64,000 bases of DNA, taken from the NCBI GenBank assembly GCA_009746045.1, contig RPFO01000123.1:1509883-1573882 (forward strand), written 5' to 3'. This DNA comes from Mesostigma viride (taxonomy: Eukaryota; Streptophyta; Mesostigmatophyceae; Mesostigmatales; Mesostigmataceae). How positions within the stretch are numbered: position 1 is the stretch's first letter; each line of letters opens with the position of its first letter. Shown here piece by piece: positions 44,859-55,544 of the stretch. Both the position numbers and the translations under genes were made by a program. The notes beneath the pieces were generated by a model. The model did not search any database and was not told the origin of the DNA. It saw only the letters and a list, made by a program, of their open reading frames with translations.

Positions 44859-45338
44859 GGATGGATGGATGGATGGATGGATGGATGGATGGATGGATGG
44901 ATGGATGGATGGATGGATGGATGGATGGATGGATGGATGGATGGATGGATGGATGGATGGATGGATGGATGGATGGATGGATGGATGGATGGATGGATGG
45001 ATGGATGGATGGATGGATGGATGGATGGATGGATGGATGGATGGATGGATGGATGGATGGATGGATGGATGGATGGATGGATGGATGGATGGATGGATGG
45101 ATGGATGGATGGATGGATGGATGGATGGATGGATGGATGGATGGATGGATGGATGGATGGATGGATGGATGGATGGATGGATGGATGGATGGATGGATGG
45201 ATGGATGGATGGATGGATGGATGGATGGATGGATGGATGGATGGATGGATGGATGGATGGATGGATGGATGGATGGATGGATGGATGGATGGATGGATGG
45301 ATGGATGGATGGATGGATGGATGGATGGATGGATGGAT
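44859..45338. repeat. (GGAT)n array, segment 2
   Basis: 120 perfect units between the hAT right end and a LINE tail. Confidence 0.95.
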
Positions 45339-45770
45339 TAATTAATTAATTAATTAAAATCATAGCTCCGTTGGGAGCATATGTAACACATAGCCCTGAG
45401 AAAGGGGCATCTATGGGTTTGTAATACAATCAGGGCTACAACCTGCAGGTGGAGGATGTACAACTGTCACCTGCTCTGGGTGCACAAGGTGCACCTGCAC
45501 CGCCATGATGGTTCATGCCTCCTTAACAAGCACAGGCACCCAGGGGGGGCTTGAGGAGAGGGCCTAGAAGGCCTGCATGACATATGGGGTGGAGGGTATG
45601 TGGCTAGGCTATAGCTGGTGTACACATGGTGCCCATCTCAGCAGAGAGTAACTCCCTGCATAGGCATCGCATGGCTAAATTCTTAATGCATCATCCATGG
45701 GAGGTCCCATTGTAGGCTGGGCGCGGCTAGATACTGAAAGCATCATCCATGGGGGCCATTATGGGCGCAC
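45339..45770 (-). mobile_element. Type A' LINE fragment inserted in the GGAT array
   Basis: (TTAA)n tail, GCTCC-CAAC-GGAGC hairpin and about 400 bp of 3' UTR. I see no difference from 40912-41343. It ends at GGGCGCACATGG, where the GGAT array resumes. Confidence 0.85.
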
Positions 45771-46170
45771 ATGGATGGATGGATGGATGGATGGATGGAT
45801 GGATGGATGGATGGATGGATGGATGGATGGATGGATGGATGGATGGATGGATGGATGGATGGATGGATGGATGGATGGATGGATGGATGGATGGATGGAT
45901 GGATGGATGGATGGATGGATGGATGGATGGATGGATGGATGGATGGATGGATGGATGGATGGATGGATGGATGGATGGATGGATGGATGGATGGATGGAT
46001 GGATGGATGGATGGATGGATGGATGGATGGATGGATGGATGGATGGATGGATGGATGGATGGATGGATGGATGGATGGATGGATGGATGGATGGATGGAT
46101 GGATGGATGGATGGATGGATGGATGGATGGATGGATGGATGGATGGATGGATGGATGGATGGATGGATGG
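45771..46170. repeat. (GGAT)n array, segment 3
   Basis: 100 perfect units. Confidence 0.95.
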
Positions 46171-46184
46171 GGACACAAAATTAG

Positions 46185-46330
46185 TTCATTAATTAATTAA
46201 TTAATTAATTAGTAATAACATACATAACTCCGTTGGGAGTAATATATGTAGCACATATAGCCCAGAGAACTGAGGGGCATATGACCTTTAATACATTCTA
46301 AGCTGATATGGTTATGCTTGGTCGGTTCCT
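46185..46330 (-). mobile_element. Type A LINE 3' end, truncated
   Basis: (TTAA)n tail, ACTCC-CAAC-GGAGT hairpin and the first 100 bp of type A 3' UTR. 46331-46435 is unassigned. Confidence 0.7.
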
Positions 46331-46435
46331 AGTATGGTCTAGAAAAAATAATTAGGCTGAATGGGGGCACCTGTGGCATACTGTGCAACTCGTGACTCAT
46401 TTTAGTCACGAGTCAAAGACGGTTGAGGGGTTAAG

Positions 46436-47152
46436 ATGTGGACGCCCCCAGCGGGCTAGAATAGCTTGCATAATAGCCCTAGCTTGTATCCATTGGTAGT
46501 CTCTGCCGCTATGGAAGCCATGCTTAGAATATGTTTGCCTATAGTAGCTGTGCCAACATACCTAGTCACGTGCACTGCTAACGCACGGTACACAACCAGC
46601 CATAGTAGCCTTAGCTTAGTCCTTGTAGGCCTCTCCGTGATTTGGAAGAAGATGATGGACAAGGCCAAGTGGGCCCAGGTCATAGAGGACAACGAGCCCC
46701 CCCCTAGGGAAGCTGTGGGGAAGCGCCCGCGTGTGCAAACCCACGGGAGGCACGCCAGACAGCTCCCCTAGGGCAGCGTGATGCTGTTTAGATAGACGTG
46801 GTAGTAATGCTGTTAGATAGAGGTTGTAGGTAGCTGATAGATTAGACCGGTAGGACTGTTTGCACCCATCCATCCATCCATCGGGGTTAATGCTCGATCC
46901 GTGACTCCCCCACGGGAGCACGAGTCTAATTAGTTAATTAATTAATTAATTAGTCAGGACTTGTACAGCCATGCATGCATATTGCATGCTACGTCCTGGA
47001 TATGATCAGATTACTTGCCCACGCTCCTTGTTATATATGTGCCATGCTCACATGGGGCTTATTGCACCGGCCACAGATTGCCGGATCGTTGACACACAGT
47101 TTAGCATGTCCGAGTGCAGCTGTGGCATGCCTTTGGGCAGCTAATTGCTAAT
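46436..47152 (+). mobile_element. Type B 3' UTR split by a type C insertion
   Basis: Type B 3' UTR at 46436-46622 and 46955-47152. Between them, 46624-46950 is a plus-strand type C 3' end: LSVIWKKMMDKAKWAQVIED C-terminus, GGAT seed and CTCCC...GGGAG hairpin with an A/C variant. Confidence 0.75.
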
Positions 47153-47998
47153 TCCCAGCTGCATGCGAGGCTGATGTGGACCATCGCATCTCCCTCGCCT
47201 GGCACGCTTTACGCCAGTACCGGGCCCTGTGGCGCAAGCCCCTTGGCAAGATCGAGAAACAGGACCTGTTTAAGGTCCTCGTCCTTCCTGTTCTCACGTA
47301 TGGGGTCGAGACGTGGACCCTCACCGCCGACCTGGCCCGCAAGCTGGACGGCGCGGTCACCAACATGCTGCGATCCATTTAATTCAGAGTAGGATATGCT
47401 GCTCATGTCCGCAATGAGGACCTTTACCAGGGCATGCCATATATCACCAGCACCATTAAGCAGCGGCGCGCCTGCAGCTATAGTAGGGCACCTAGCTCGC
47501 ACCAACCAGGTAGACACCTCACGTGGCCCTATACCGCGGGACTGCGACCAGCTCAGCCTGGCCGGCACCTCCTGACGTGGACTGGGCCCGGCCCGTGATG
47601 TTAGACGCCGCAAGGCCCGCACCTTCAAAGAGCAGCTAGTAGAGGACATGGGGGGCCTAGGCCTCTCCGTGATTTGGAAGAAGATGATGGACAAGGCCAA
47701 GTGGGCCCAGGTCATAGAGGACAACGGGCCCGGCCCCCTGTGGGGAAGCGCCCGCGTGTGCAAACCCGCGGGAGGCACGCCAGACAGCTCCCCTAGGGTA
47801 GCGTGCATGATGTTGTTTAGATAGATGTTGTTTGTAGTTAGTGATATGTTGCTAGATAGATGTTGTATAGGTAGCTGATATGTAGATAGAATTAGACCGG
47901 TAGGACTGTTTGCACCCATCCGTCCATCCATCGGGGTTAATGCTCCGGCCGTGACTCCCCAACGGGAGCACGAGTCTAATTAATTAATTAATTAATTT
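47153..47998 (+). pseudogene. Type C LINE ORF2 C-terminal part with 3' end
   Basis: It starts abruptly in the thumb region (DVDHRISLAWHALRQYRALW), then VLVLPVLTYGVETWTL and LDGAVTNMLRSI, with a stop at 47380. The frame resumes with VRNEDLYQGMPYITSTIKQRR, then ARTFKEQLVEDMGGLGLSV. 3' UTR, GGAT seed (47917), hairpin and (TTAA)n tail follow. Confidence 0.8.
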
Positions 47999-48235
47999 CA
48001 ATAATTTGGCATGAAGGAGAATGGGGGGCTCTGCCCTTTCTCCTGTTGTGCACACACAGGGATTAAAAGCACTTCGGTGCTCCGTGGCTCCCCAACGGGA
48101 TCGAGCACGTGTTTAATTAATTAATTAATTCATTGTACAGACATGATGATCTCCCCCCCCCCCCTTGACAGGCTCCCCTTATTAATTAATTAATTAATTA
48201 ATTAATTAATTAATTAATTAATTAATTAACCCTTA
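47999..48235 (+). mobile_element. Type B and type A 3' end remnants with long (TTAA)n
   Basis: 48003-48132 is a 5'-truncated type B end (GCACTTCGGTGC, hairpin, tail). 48133-48178 is a type A 3' UTR scrap with a C-run, followed by about 50 bp of pure TTAA. Confidence 0.65.
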
Positions 48236-48241
48236 GTCCGT

Positions 48242-48271
48242 AAACTACCCGACCTAGCTGTCGGGTAGTTT
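48242..48271. repeat. 12-bp perfect inverted repeat (hairpin)
   Basis: AAACTACCCGAC, six-base loop, GTCGGGTAGTTT. With mismatches the stem extends outward through TTAGTC/GACTAA. It could be an element terminus; I saw no partner. Confidence 0.75.
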
Positions 48272-48694
48272 GACTAACGGTCGAATTTCGCGCCGCGCCG
48301 TGAGCGCCGCGCCACCTGTGACGGATGTCGGTGGTCCGGTGGGTCCGGGAACACTTAGGGACGAAGGTGATGCATAGGTTTGCCAGGGGTAATATTCACC
48401 ATAGCCTGGTAATTACAACGTGCATTGAGAATGTATCACGTGACTTTGGCGGGAAAATTTCGCTCGCGCGCGCGTAATGAGATATGGCTGACTGACAACG
48501 TGCCGCTGTCACAAAATTTTTGCGTCTCACGGCTTGAAACCGTTCAGAATGTTGCTCAAAATGACGATGCATGATTTTCGTAGGTCAGGCACCGCCAGAT
48601 TTATAGGGTTAGGAAAATACAGGTAGGAAAATATGACTTTCCTGGTCGTCAGTTCCAGATGAGTCATAGCTTGTCATAGGTCGATTTTCTCCCT

Positions 48695-49108
48695 ATGGCC
48701 GGGCAATCTGCGCCAGCCCGGGCATCCAGTTTGGGTAAGGGACGTCAGCTGCAGCGTTTGCTGAGAATGCGGACTAGTTTAGTGGCCATCTTTGCACGGA
48801 ACATCGACCTGGTAGCCATGGTGGATCATGAAGTATGCGGCTATGGCGGCCTTTGCCTGTGGAGCATCAGTATGTGTGAGATATTAGGGTCCCGGCCAGC
48901 GGAATCCGGGTAGGGCATGAACGAGCCAGGTACGACAACGTATTTGCGTGTTGTTTGCAGCGGAATACGTATCCCATGCATTATGAATGACGATTTTATC
49001 CATGCATATTTCAGCAAGTTCCATGCCTGTTGTAAAGAGTGGTATTAGTAGCCCTGAAAGTGCCCAGTTTTGGGCATTTCTCTGGAGTATACCACTCCGT
49101 CAGTGCAG
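48695..49108 (+). CDS. Candidate two-exon gene fragment, unknown
   Basis: Exon 48695-48869 begins with ATG and ends ATCA|GTATGT, phase 1. Exon 49015-49108 follows TTTCAG in matching phase and ends GCAG|GTAGGC, phase 2. Together they encode about 89 residues, basic at the N-terminus (RASSLGKGRQLQRLLRMR) with a hydrophobic middle. No domain was recognised and I could not extend it past 49108. The rest of 48272-49606 holds nothing I can assign. Confidence 0.25.
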
Positions 49109-49652
49109 GTAGGCAACGTGTTTGTATTCCAGCACTTTTGGCAGCCTTTGATAGCTTGTTATAATGCATTATCGTGCTGCATGTCATAGATAGCTGTTTT
49201 GACGCGCGTAACCCACACACATGTATGAGCACGTTATATAGGGGTAATGGGTTATCCGGGTGGTCTGACCCAAGGAAACCCCCATTGGACTATCCAACTA
49301 AGTTGTCCATTGTTGGTATTGAGATTCCCTGCCCTCCCTGGGAAGTTAGGGGGGGGTAGACTTTTCCTTGCATGGGGAAAAAAGATCGTCTTTTGGCCAG
49401 CTTTGGCTGGAGCTATCATCCAAATGCTTTGTTGATAAAGCCAAGGTATTATTGCATATTCTGAAAGCCCTTGAAGTGTAGATACTCCTAGCATCTTGGT
49501 TGGGGGTATTTGGAGTTGTGGCCTGTAAGTTATGATTTTTTTCATTTTCAGGGGTATAAAAGTGCCAAAAATGGGTCAGCGGACTATGGGTATTAATTAA
49601 TTACTTTATTAGACTCGTGCTCCCGTTGGGGAGTCACGGAGCATTAACCCCG

Positions 49653-49877
49653 ATGGATGGATGGATGGATGGATGGATGGATGGATGGATGGATGGATGG
49701 ATGGATGGATGGATGGATGGATGGATGGATGGATGGATGGATGGATGGATGGATGGATGGATGGATGGATGGATGGATGGATGGATGGATGGATGGATGG
49801 ATGGATGGATGGATGGATGGATGGCCGGATGGATGGATGGATGGATGGATGGATGGATGGATGGATGGATGGATGCA
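49653..49877. repeat. (GGAT)n expansion inside a type C LINE
   Basis: About 56 units between CATTAACCCCG and GTGCAAACAGTCC, exactly where short copies have 3-4 units. One GGCC variant lies near 49825. Confidence 0.95.
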
Positions 49878-50124
49878 TGGGTGCAAACAGTCCTACCGGT
49901 CTAATCTATCTAGATCATCTACCTACAACATCTATTTAAACAACATCACTAACTACAACATCTATCTAAACAACATCACTAACTACAACATCTATCTAAA
50001 CAACACGCTACCCTAGGGGAGCTGTCTGGCGTGCCTGCCGCGGGTTTGCACATGCGGGCGCTTCCCCACGGGGGGGGGGCTCGTTGTCCTCTATGACCTG
50101 GGCCCACTTGGCCTTGTCCATCAT

Positions 50125-51092
50125 TGAATTGAATTGAATTGTAACATAACTCCGTTGGGAGTATATGTAGCACATATAGCCCTTGAGAGGGGGGCATATG
50201 GCCGATCATACATCCTAAGCTACTTCCTGCAAGGGTGGGGATGTAAAGGACCCTTGCTCTAGGTGCACCAGGGCACTTGCATCCCCATGATCTTCAAGCT
50301 ATGCCCAGCGAAGGGGGAGCCTGTCATGGGGGGGAAGATCAGCATAGCTATACAAAAGCTAGGGCATGGCTTCTCAGCAGAGAGTTACTCCCTGCATGGG
50401 CACTGCATAATTAAATAAAGCTGGGCATCATCTGGAGGGTGGCTCAGCATAGGCACACATGTACATGACTAAAAAGGCTAGGCCTAAGCTGGTGTAGTGC
50501 CTGTAGTAGGCGGGCATGTACAAGGCCACTGTCTAACTATTCTACACTACTGCTGTATTCCCCTAGGCTGGGGCTGGAGTTGCTGGGGCCGCGGTGGTCG
50601 AGGGGGTCGCTTGCCAGGGCTGTAGCCGACGTAGATGGCCGCCCCCTTCCAGTACACCGGCTGGCCCGCCTTGGTCTGCCGGAGCTGGAGGTAGGTCGGC
50701 CATAGCTCCCGTCGCCGTTGTTGCTGTGCCAGGGTCAAGTCGTCGTCCACGGTGAAGTGAGTATTCTCGAGCCGCTTGCGGCGTCTGAGAAACGAAATCT
50801 TGTCCGCTGGGCTATCAAAGATGAGAAGAAGCGGAGGCGCCCCTGCCTTACCCCGCGCGCGGGGGAGGCGGTGGGCGGTCAGCTTACATAATCTCACCAA
50901 GAAGGCCCATGCGTACGTGCAAGGATTTTGCTCTCAAACGCACGTGCAAGCTTCTCGGAATTCTCACCTTCCTCCATGTCGAAGTTCTTGAGTATGGAGT
51001 TGAGGCTGCGCTTGGCGAGCTCGGCCTCCTCGCGGAGGTCAAGCGTCTGCCGCTGGAGCTGGGCTGCGACGGCGGAGGTGGTGGAGGTGGTA
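50125..51092 (-). mobile_element. Type A ORF1-bearing element with 10-bp target-site duplication
   Basis: The perfect duplication tgtccatcat lies at 50115-50124 and 51093-51102. The insert has an (ATTGA)n tail, ACTCC-CAAC-GGAGT hairpin, 3' UTR and the C-terminal half of ORF1 (50547 to about 51090), 5'-truncated. ORF1 has one frameshift near 50890. There is no ORF2 inside the duplication. Confidence 0.88.
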
Positions 51093-51415
51093 TGTCCATC
51101 ATCTTCTTCCAAATCACGGAGAGGCCTACATGTGTAGGCCCCCCATGTCCTCTACTAGCTGCTCTTTAATTGAAGGTGCGGGCCTTGCGGTGTCTTGCAT
51201 CACGGGGCCCGGCCCACGTCGGGAGGTGCCGGCCAGGCTGAGCTGGTCGCAGTCCCGCGGGGGGGCCACGTGAGGTGTCTACCTGACTACCTGGTTGGTG
51301 CGAGCTAGGTGCCCTACGAGCTGCAGGCGCCGCTGCTTAATGGTGCATGCTGGTGCCTGGTGATATATGGCATGCCCTGGTAAAGGTCCTCATTGTGGAC
51401 ACGAGCAGCATATCC

Positions 51416-51927
51416 ACATCGTCGCGTCGCTGCAGCAACACGATGTTTTCTGGCATGCATACGCGGGCTTTTGGTTCCCGCCGCGCATTTGCCGGAAAGT
51501 GCTGTCCTCCGGCTTTTTGCCTTTGCACGGCCGTGTGCAGTTCTTGGACGTTTGGAATCATGGCATGGCTAACGCAATGGCTGACTAGCTAGACCTTTTC
51601 AGTGGTTTTCCATTTGCGGGTATTTCCTCGTAAATGGTGGGAGAGCGATCGCAGCAATGGTGCTCACCACTAGACACTCCCGGCCAGTTATTAGGCTCGA
51701 AACACACGCCCTGATCAAGCATGCTGTTTCCCGGGCCCCACCGTCTAGGTCATCTGGTCGCTCTACACGTAAGCCAGCCATAATTTCAATGCACATGGCT
51801 ACACATTTCCATCACCATTCATCTTCATCATCCTGAACGACTCGAACACGCGGACAAGATAACGGCAGGCTCGAGCTACCATGGTCCGGATTCTCCCGAT
51901 TTCTGGCCTGCGCTGGTTGTCTCCTTG
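51416..51927. repeat. Family E repeat, complete insertion with 6-bp duplication
   Basis: 512 bp inserted in type C ORF2 between atatcc copies at 51410-51415 and 51928-51933. The LINE sequence is continuous when it is removed. It has no ORF with recognisable content. Confidence 0.75.
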
Positions 51928-52138
51928 ATATCCTATGCTCTGAAATTGGATCGCAGCATGTTGGTGACCGCGCCGTCCAGCTTGCGGGCCACCAGGTCGG
52001 CGGTGAGGGTCCACGTCTCGGCCCCATACGTGAGAACAGGAGGGCCGGACGAGGACCTTAAACAGGTCCTGTTTCTCGATCTTGCCAAGGGGCTTGCGAC
52101 ACAGGGCCCGGTAATGACGTAAAGCGGGGTAAGGCTCC

Positions 52139-52330
52139 CCTTAATTAATTAATTAAACCATAGCTCCGTGGGGAGCATATGTAACACATAGCCGGCCCTG
52201 AAAAAGGGGCATCTATTATGGGTTTGTAAGTACCTTAAATGCCGCAAGAAGCTCTCGGAGACTCGCTTCACGCTGGACGACGACTTGACCCTGGCCCAGC
52301 AACAGCGGCGACGCGAGCTATGGCCGACAC
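52139..52330. mobile_element. Type A' 3' end (minus) joined to an ORF1 scrap (plus)
   Basis: 52139-52228: tail, hairpin GCTCC...GGAGC (GTGG loop variant) and 60 bp of 3' UTR. 52229-52330: plus-strand ORF1 block LKCRKKLSETRFTLDDDLTLAQQQR. Confidence 0.65.
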
Positions 52331-55300
52331 ATCACCTAAAATCGGTCCGTCCGGTTACATGAGATCCTGGGAATTTTGGCGCGAACGCGTCGCGTTGAGG
52401 ACGACGGGACCAGAAAAATTCCACCTCGCATGGCTGTCGACCCTATGTCCGCCGGAATATATCAGTCAAAAGTCAATTATGCATATTAAGTCGCTGCGAT
52501 GGATGCAAACGACGCGTAAACTCTCCTGCTTTGCGATGATGCATGGTAGATATATTATTCGCGTATGTTCATGCGTCAAAATTTAATTCGCAAACTGAGA
52601 CGCTGATTTTTTGTGTCGGCCATGGATCTGGAATTGGCAGCGAAAATGCATGTTTATTAATTGTGGGGGAAACTTTTTTGTTGGAAGCTCACAATTCCCA
52701 AAAGGTGGAATCCGAATGGGCTTCAAGTCTACTTTCACGAGCGCTAATCAGTTTTTCGAGAAACGAATCACATTTTCCAGGCTGTCGCATTACCTGCCGG
52801 CAGGTCAGATTTTGCTGTTTTCAGTGACGTTTACGACCATCCTTGCTTGATGCGTTTCTTCCTTTTTTTCGGCTCACGGCATGGCGGGGCTTGTTCCAAC
52901 ATGCCTGCGGAGGTGTAAGCTGTGTAGCCATGATTTAAAAGTCACATATTGCTCTCGCGCCACCATCTGTTACTGCTCGACACTGCAAGAAACACTGGTT
53001 GCCTGCTCGCAACGCAAGCACAAGCACGACAACGGTGCCCTAATCCACATCCAGGCGTGTATTTCCGAGAAAAACTTCAGGCTTTTGTCGCGGCATACCT
53101 TCGGTGTTCCAAGCCGTTCACCGCTCCCCGAAATAGTCTTATGACTCGCTTTTATAGCATTGTGGGTTCGCGTCCGCCATCTCCGCCGGGTGCTGACACG
53201 AGATGTTCGCGCTGAACCTGGACTGCAAGGTCGCCCGCTACCGGTTAGCTGTACGTATTTAGCAAGCTCTGGATGATATTGTCATGGTTTTGGTGCAGGA
53301 AGGTGCTGTGGGGGGGTCTATCTCACCTCTTTACCTAGCTTTCCTCCTCCTAGCTTGACAGCTAAGTTTGCATCAGGAAGTCATGCTTGTTGACAAAGCT
53401 CGATGGATATAAACCTTGGGATGTGCTGTGAAGGTGTTAGCATGCTTGCTTGAAGAATTGAATGCGTATTTGTGCAAGCCATGGACATTTTTTATTAAGG
53501 GCAGTAGGTAGCAGCCACGTTCTTATTCAATTGTGTCAGGACGTCTATGTTGCCTTTACTGCACTCTGTCCTAGAGGAGTTTGATGCCACTGTAGATGAC
53601 TATGACCAGTGGGGTGGTGAGGATGGGCCGGTGTGCTGGGGTGAGCCTGAAGGGCACCTTGGATCACGTGACCCTTAGGCAATCATGCCAGGCTGTGCAG
53701 TTTATGGCTTGTGATGTATGGATGCAGCGGGTGAGGCAGGTTGTCGTTGCCGTGGCCTGTGTTAGTGAACTCTATCATCTTTTAACTTACCCAAAGCCCC
53801 CCTAGACCTAAACTGCCTCGCCTTCTTTGAGGGGTTGCCTTCTTTGAGGAGTGCCATGTCTTGAAAGGTTTGTTGGGGCCCTGGCATTTCAGAGTAGGTT
53901 GAGGTGGAGAGGGGTGGCACACTGCTAGGTGATGGCAGGGCCATCCATGTGATGCACCTTACGTTGGGATGGGGACCATGCATTTGTTCTTGTTGCTAGC
54001 ATGGGCAGGGTGAGCGGCTGGGAGTAAGGTGTAAGTGCTACTTGCGCCACTGTCCGAAAGGGGAGCTCCATGCGGTGGGCAAACAGCGTTGCAAGCGTAC
54101 ACTTAACACAAATGTGGTCTGATGCACTCAGCTGACCTGCCATTTCTCTTGATGCACCAAACCACACTAAAGGCTTGATATAGCCGGTAGGAAATGCATG
54201 TGCATGCAGTGTCAAAAGCAGAGAGGGACATTGTTAGCACATGAGTGTGATTGTAAACCGATGAGTGTGAGCCTCCCCGTGCCATCCCATGCATTTTACA
54301 CCTATTTTTGGCAATCCCCCATCATGCCGCAGTTATGCACCGCCTATGCAAGGGGGATGAATAGACAGTTATAGGTGTGTTGAGGGATGAGATAAGGGTA
54401 AACATGAGGAGCCATGCAGGCTAAAACGGAAGGGCGATGTCAACAGTGTGTTTGCCCAGATTTTGATGTCAGGAGGGGCTGAAAGATCAGTGGCCACGAT
54501 AAACCTAGGTGGATTACATGAGAGATGACACGACCATGAGAGGGTGGTAGATGAGTTCAACTGAGAAGAGCTAGCATTACATGCACAGATTCTTAATGAC
54601 CTATGGACTGTCCAAGGGTTGGAGTTCAGTGCACGTTCCAAAGACTATGATGAGCATGACGATGATGGCAAGGGGGCGGGGGGGCGCAATTAGGACAGGC
54701 ACTGATGCAGAATTATGTTGTACAGCAGCTAGGTGCTGAGCTCAATTGAATAGCAGCCCAAGCCACTGCTGTCCTTGATTGCGCTTTGTATTTCCATGTA
54801 GCAGAGAGGCACCTGGCAGATATATATTTGGATTAGCTGCTATAAGACACGCACAGCAGGGGTGCCCAGCAGAGTGGGCCAAGTACTGCAAAGGAGATTG
54901 TGTGTGCTGCCGAGCGGGGCCCGTTTAGAAAAGAGACTGGTCAGCCGACAGGCACGACTGGTCAGCCAAGCTCCCCTTCTTGAGGCTTGTAGGCACTATG
55001 GTGCTTGTTCCGAATGCCAGCATCTACTGTGATTGATGGTGATTTTGTCCCTTGATGATCGCTTTTTTAGTCTGTGTTGGCTAATGTATCCAGCCCCAGT
55101 GGCATGTATATGAATCCCATGACAGCCATGACGATAATTGAGTGAAGAATGCAAAGTTTTCCAAGACAATGGCGCAGAATATGGAGTATTTTTGCAAAAA
55201 TCGCTCTATTTCTGCTTGCATCCGTCACTTTTAGTGGGCCGGCAGTGGTCCTAATATGTCCAACTTGTGTTCTAGTGTAAATTCAAGTATTGTGCTATTA

Positions 55301-55544
55301 ATGTGACGAATTCTGGCATGATTGGGCCGCATATGTGCTGGCAGGGGCTTCATAAGTTTGAAAATAATGCACTAAAACGGTGTTTTGGCTCATGTATGCC
55401 AGAATTATAGCACATAGTTTGGTCCTACATTGCATACTTAAGGGCGGTTTTTGTCTTTGGATATAAATTAATAAGCATGACCATTTCCAGCTGAATTGGA
55501 CTACATTTACTACTTGTACATTTTACTACGTGTACATTTACTAC
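52331..55544. other. 3.2 kb without a recognised gene
   Basis: Mixed-composition sequence with frames of 60-96 codons on both strands. No motif, splice chain or repeat family was recognised. A type B ORF1 fragment starts abruptly at 55545. Confidence 0.4.

Larger units (their letters stand above)
43304..44860 (-). mobile_element. hAT transposon, internally deleted
   Basis: The ends CAGGTTGTAAAATACG (left) and, on the minus strand, CGGGTTGTTATGTACG (right) match at 12 of 16 positions, as terminal inverted repeats. Both ends carry subterminal TAAAATACGCG motifs (43315-43400 and 44770-44800), a hAT habit. Both sides abut GGAT units, so it is inserted in the microsatellite. An exact 8-bp duplication cannot be judged inside a 4-bp repeat. 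Confidence 0.65.
49607..52130 (-). mobile_element. Type C LINE carrying three secondary events
   Basis: The minus-strand ORF2 C-terminal region is in pieces 52127-51928, 51415-51093 and 50124-50015, then the 3' UTR, hairpin and tail at 49607-49630. It is interrupted by a family E repeat, an ORF1-bearing element and an expanded GGAT seed. The pieces align in order with the uninterrupted copy at 57893-58680. Confidence 0.8.

Noticed and set aside
42949-46184. Met-Asp-Gly-Trp and Ile-His-Pro-Ser repeat proteins
   Set aside because: Translation of (GGAT)n in three frames per strand.
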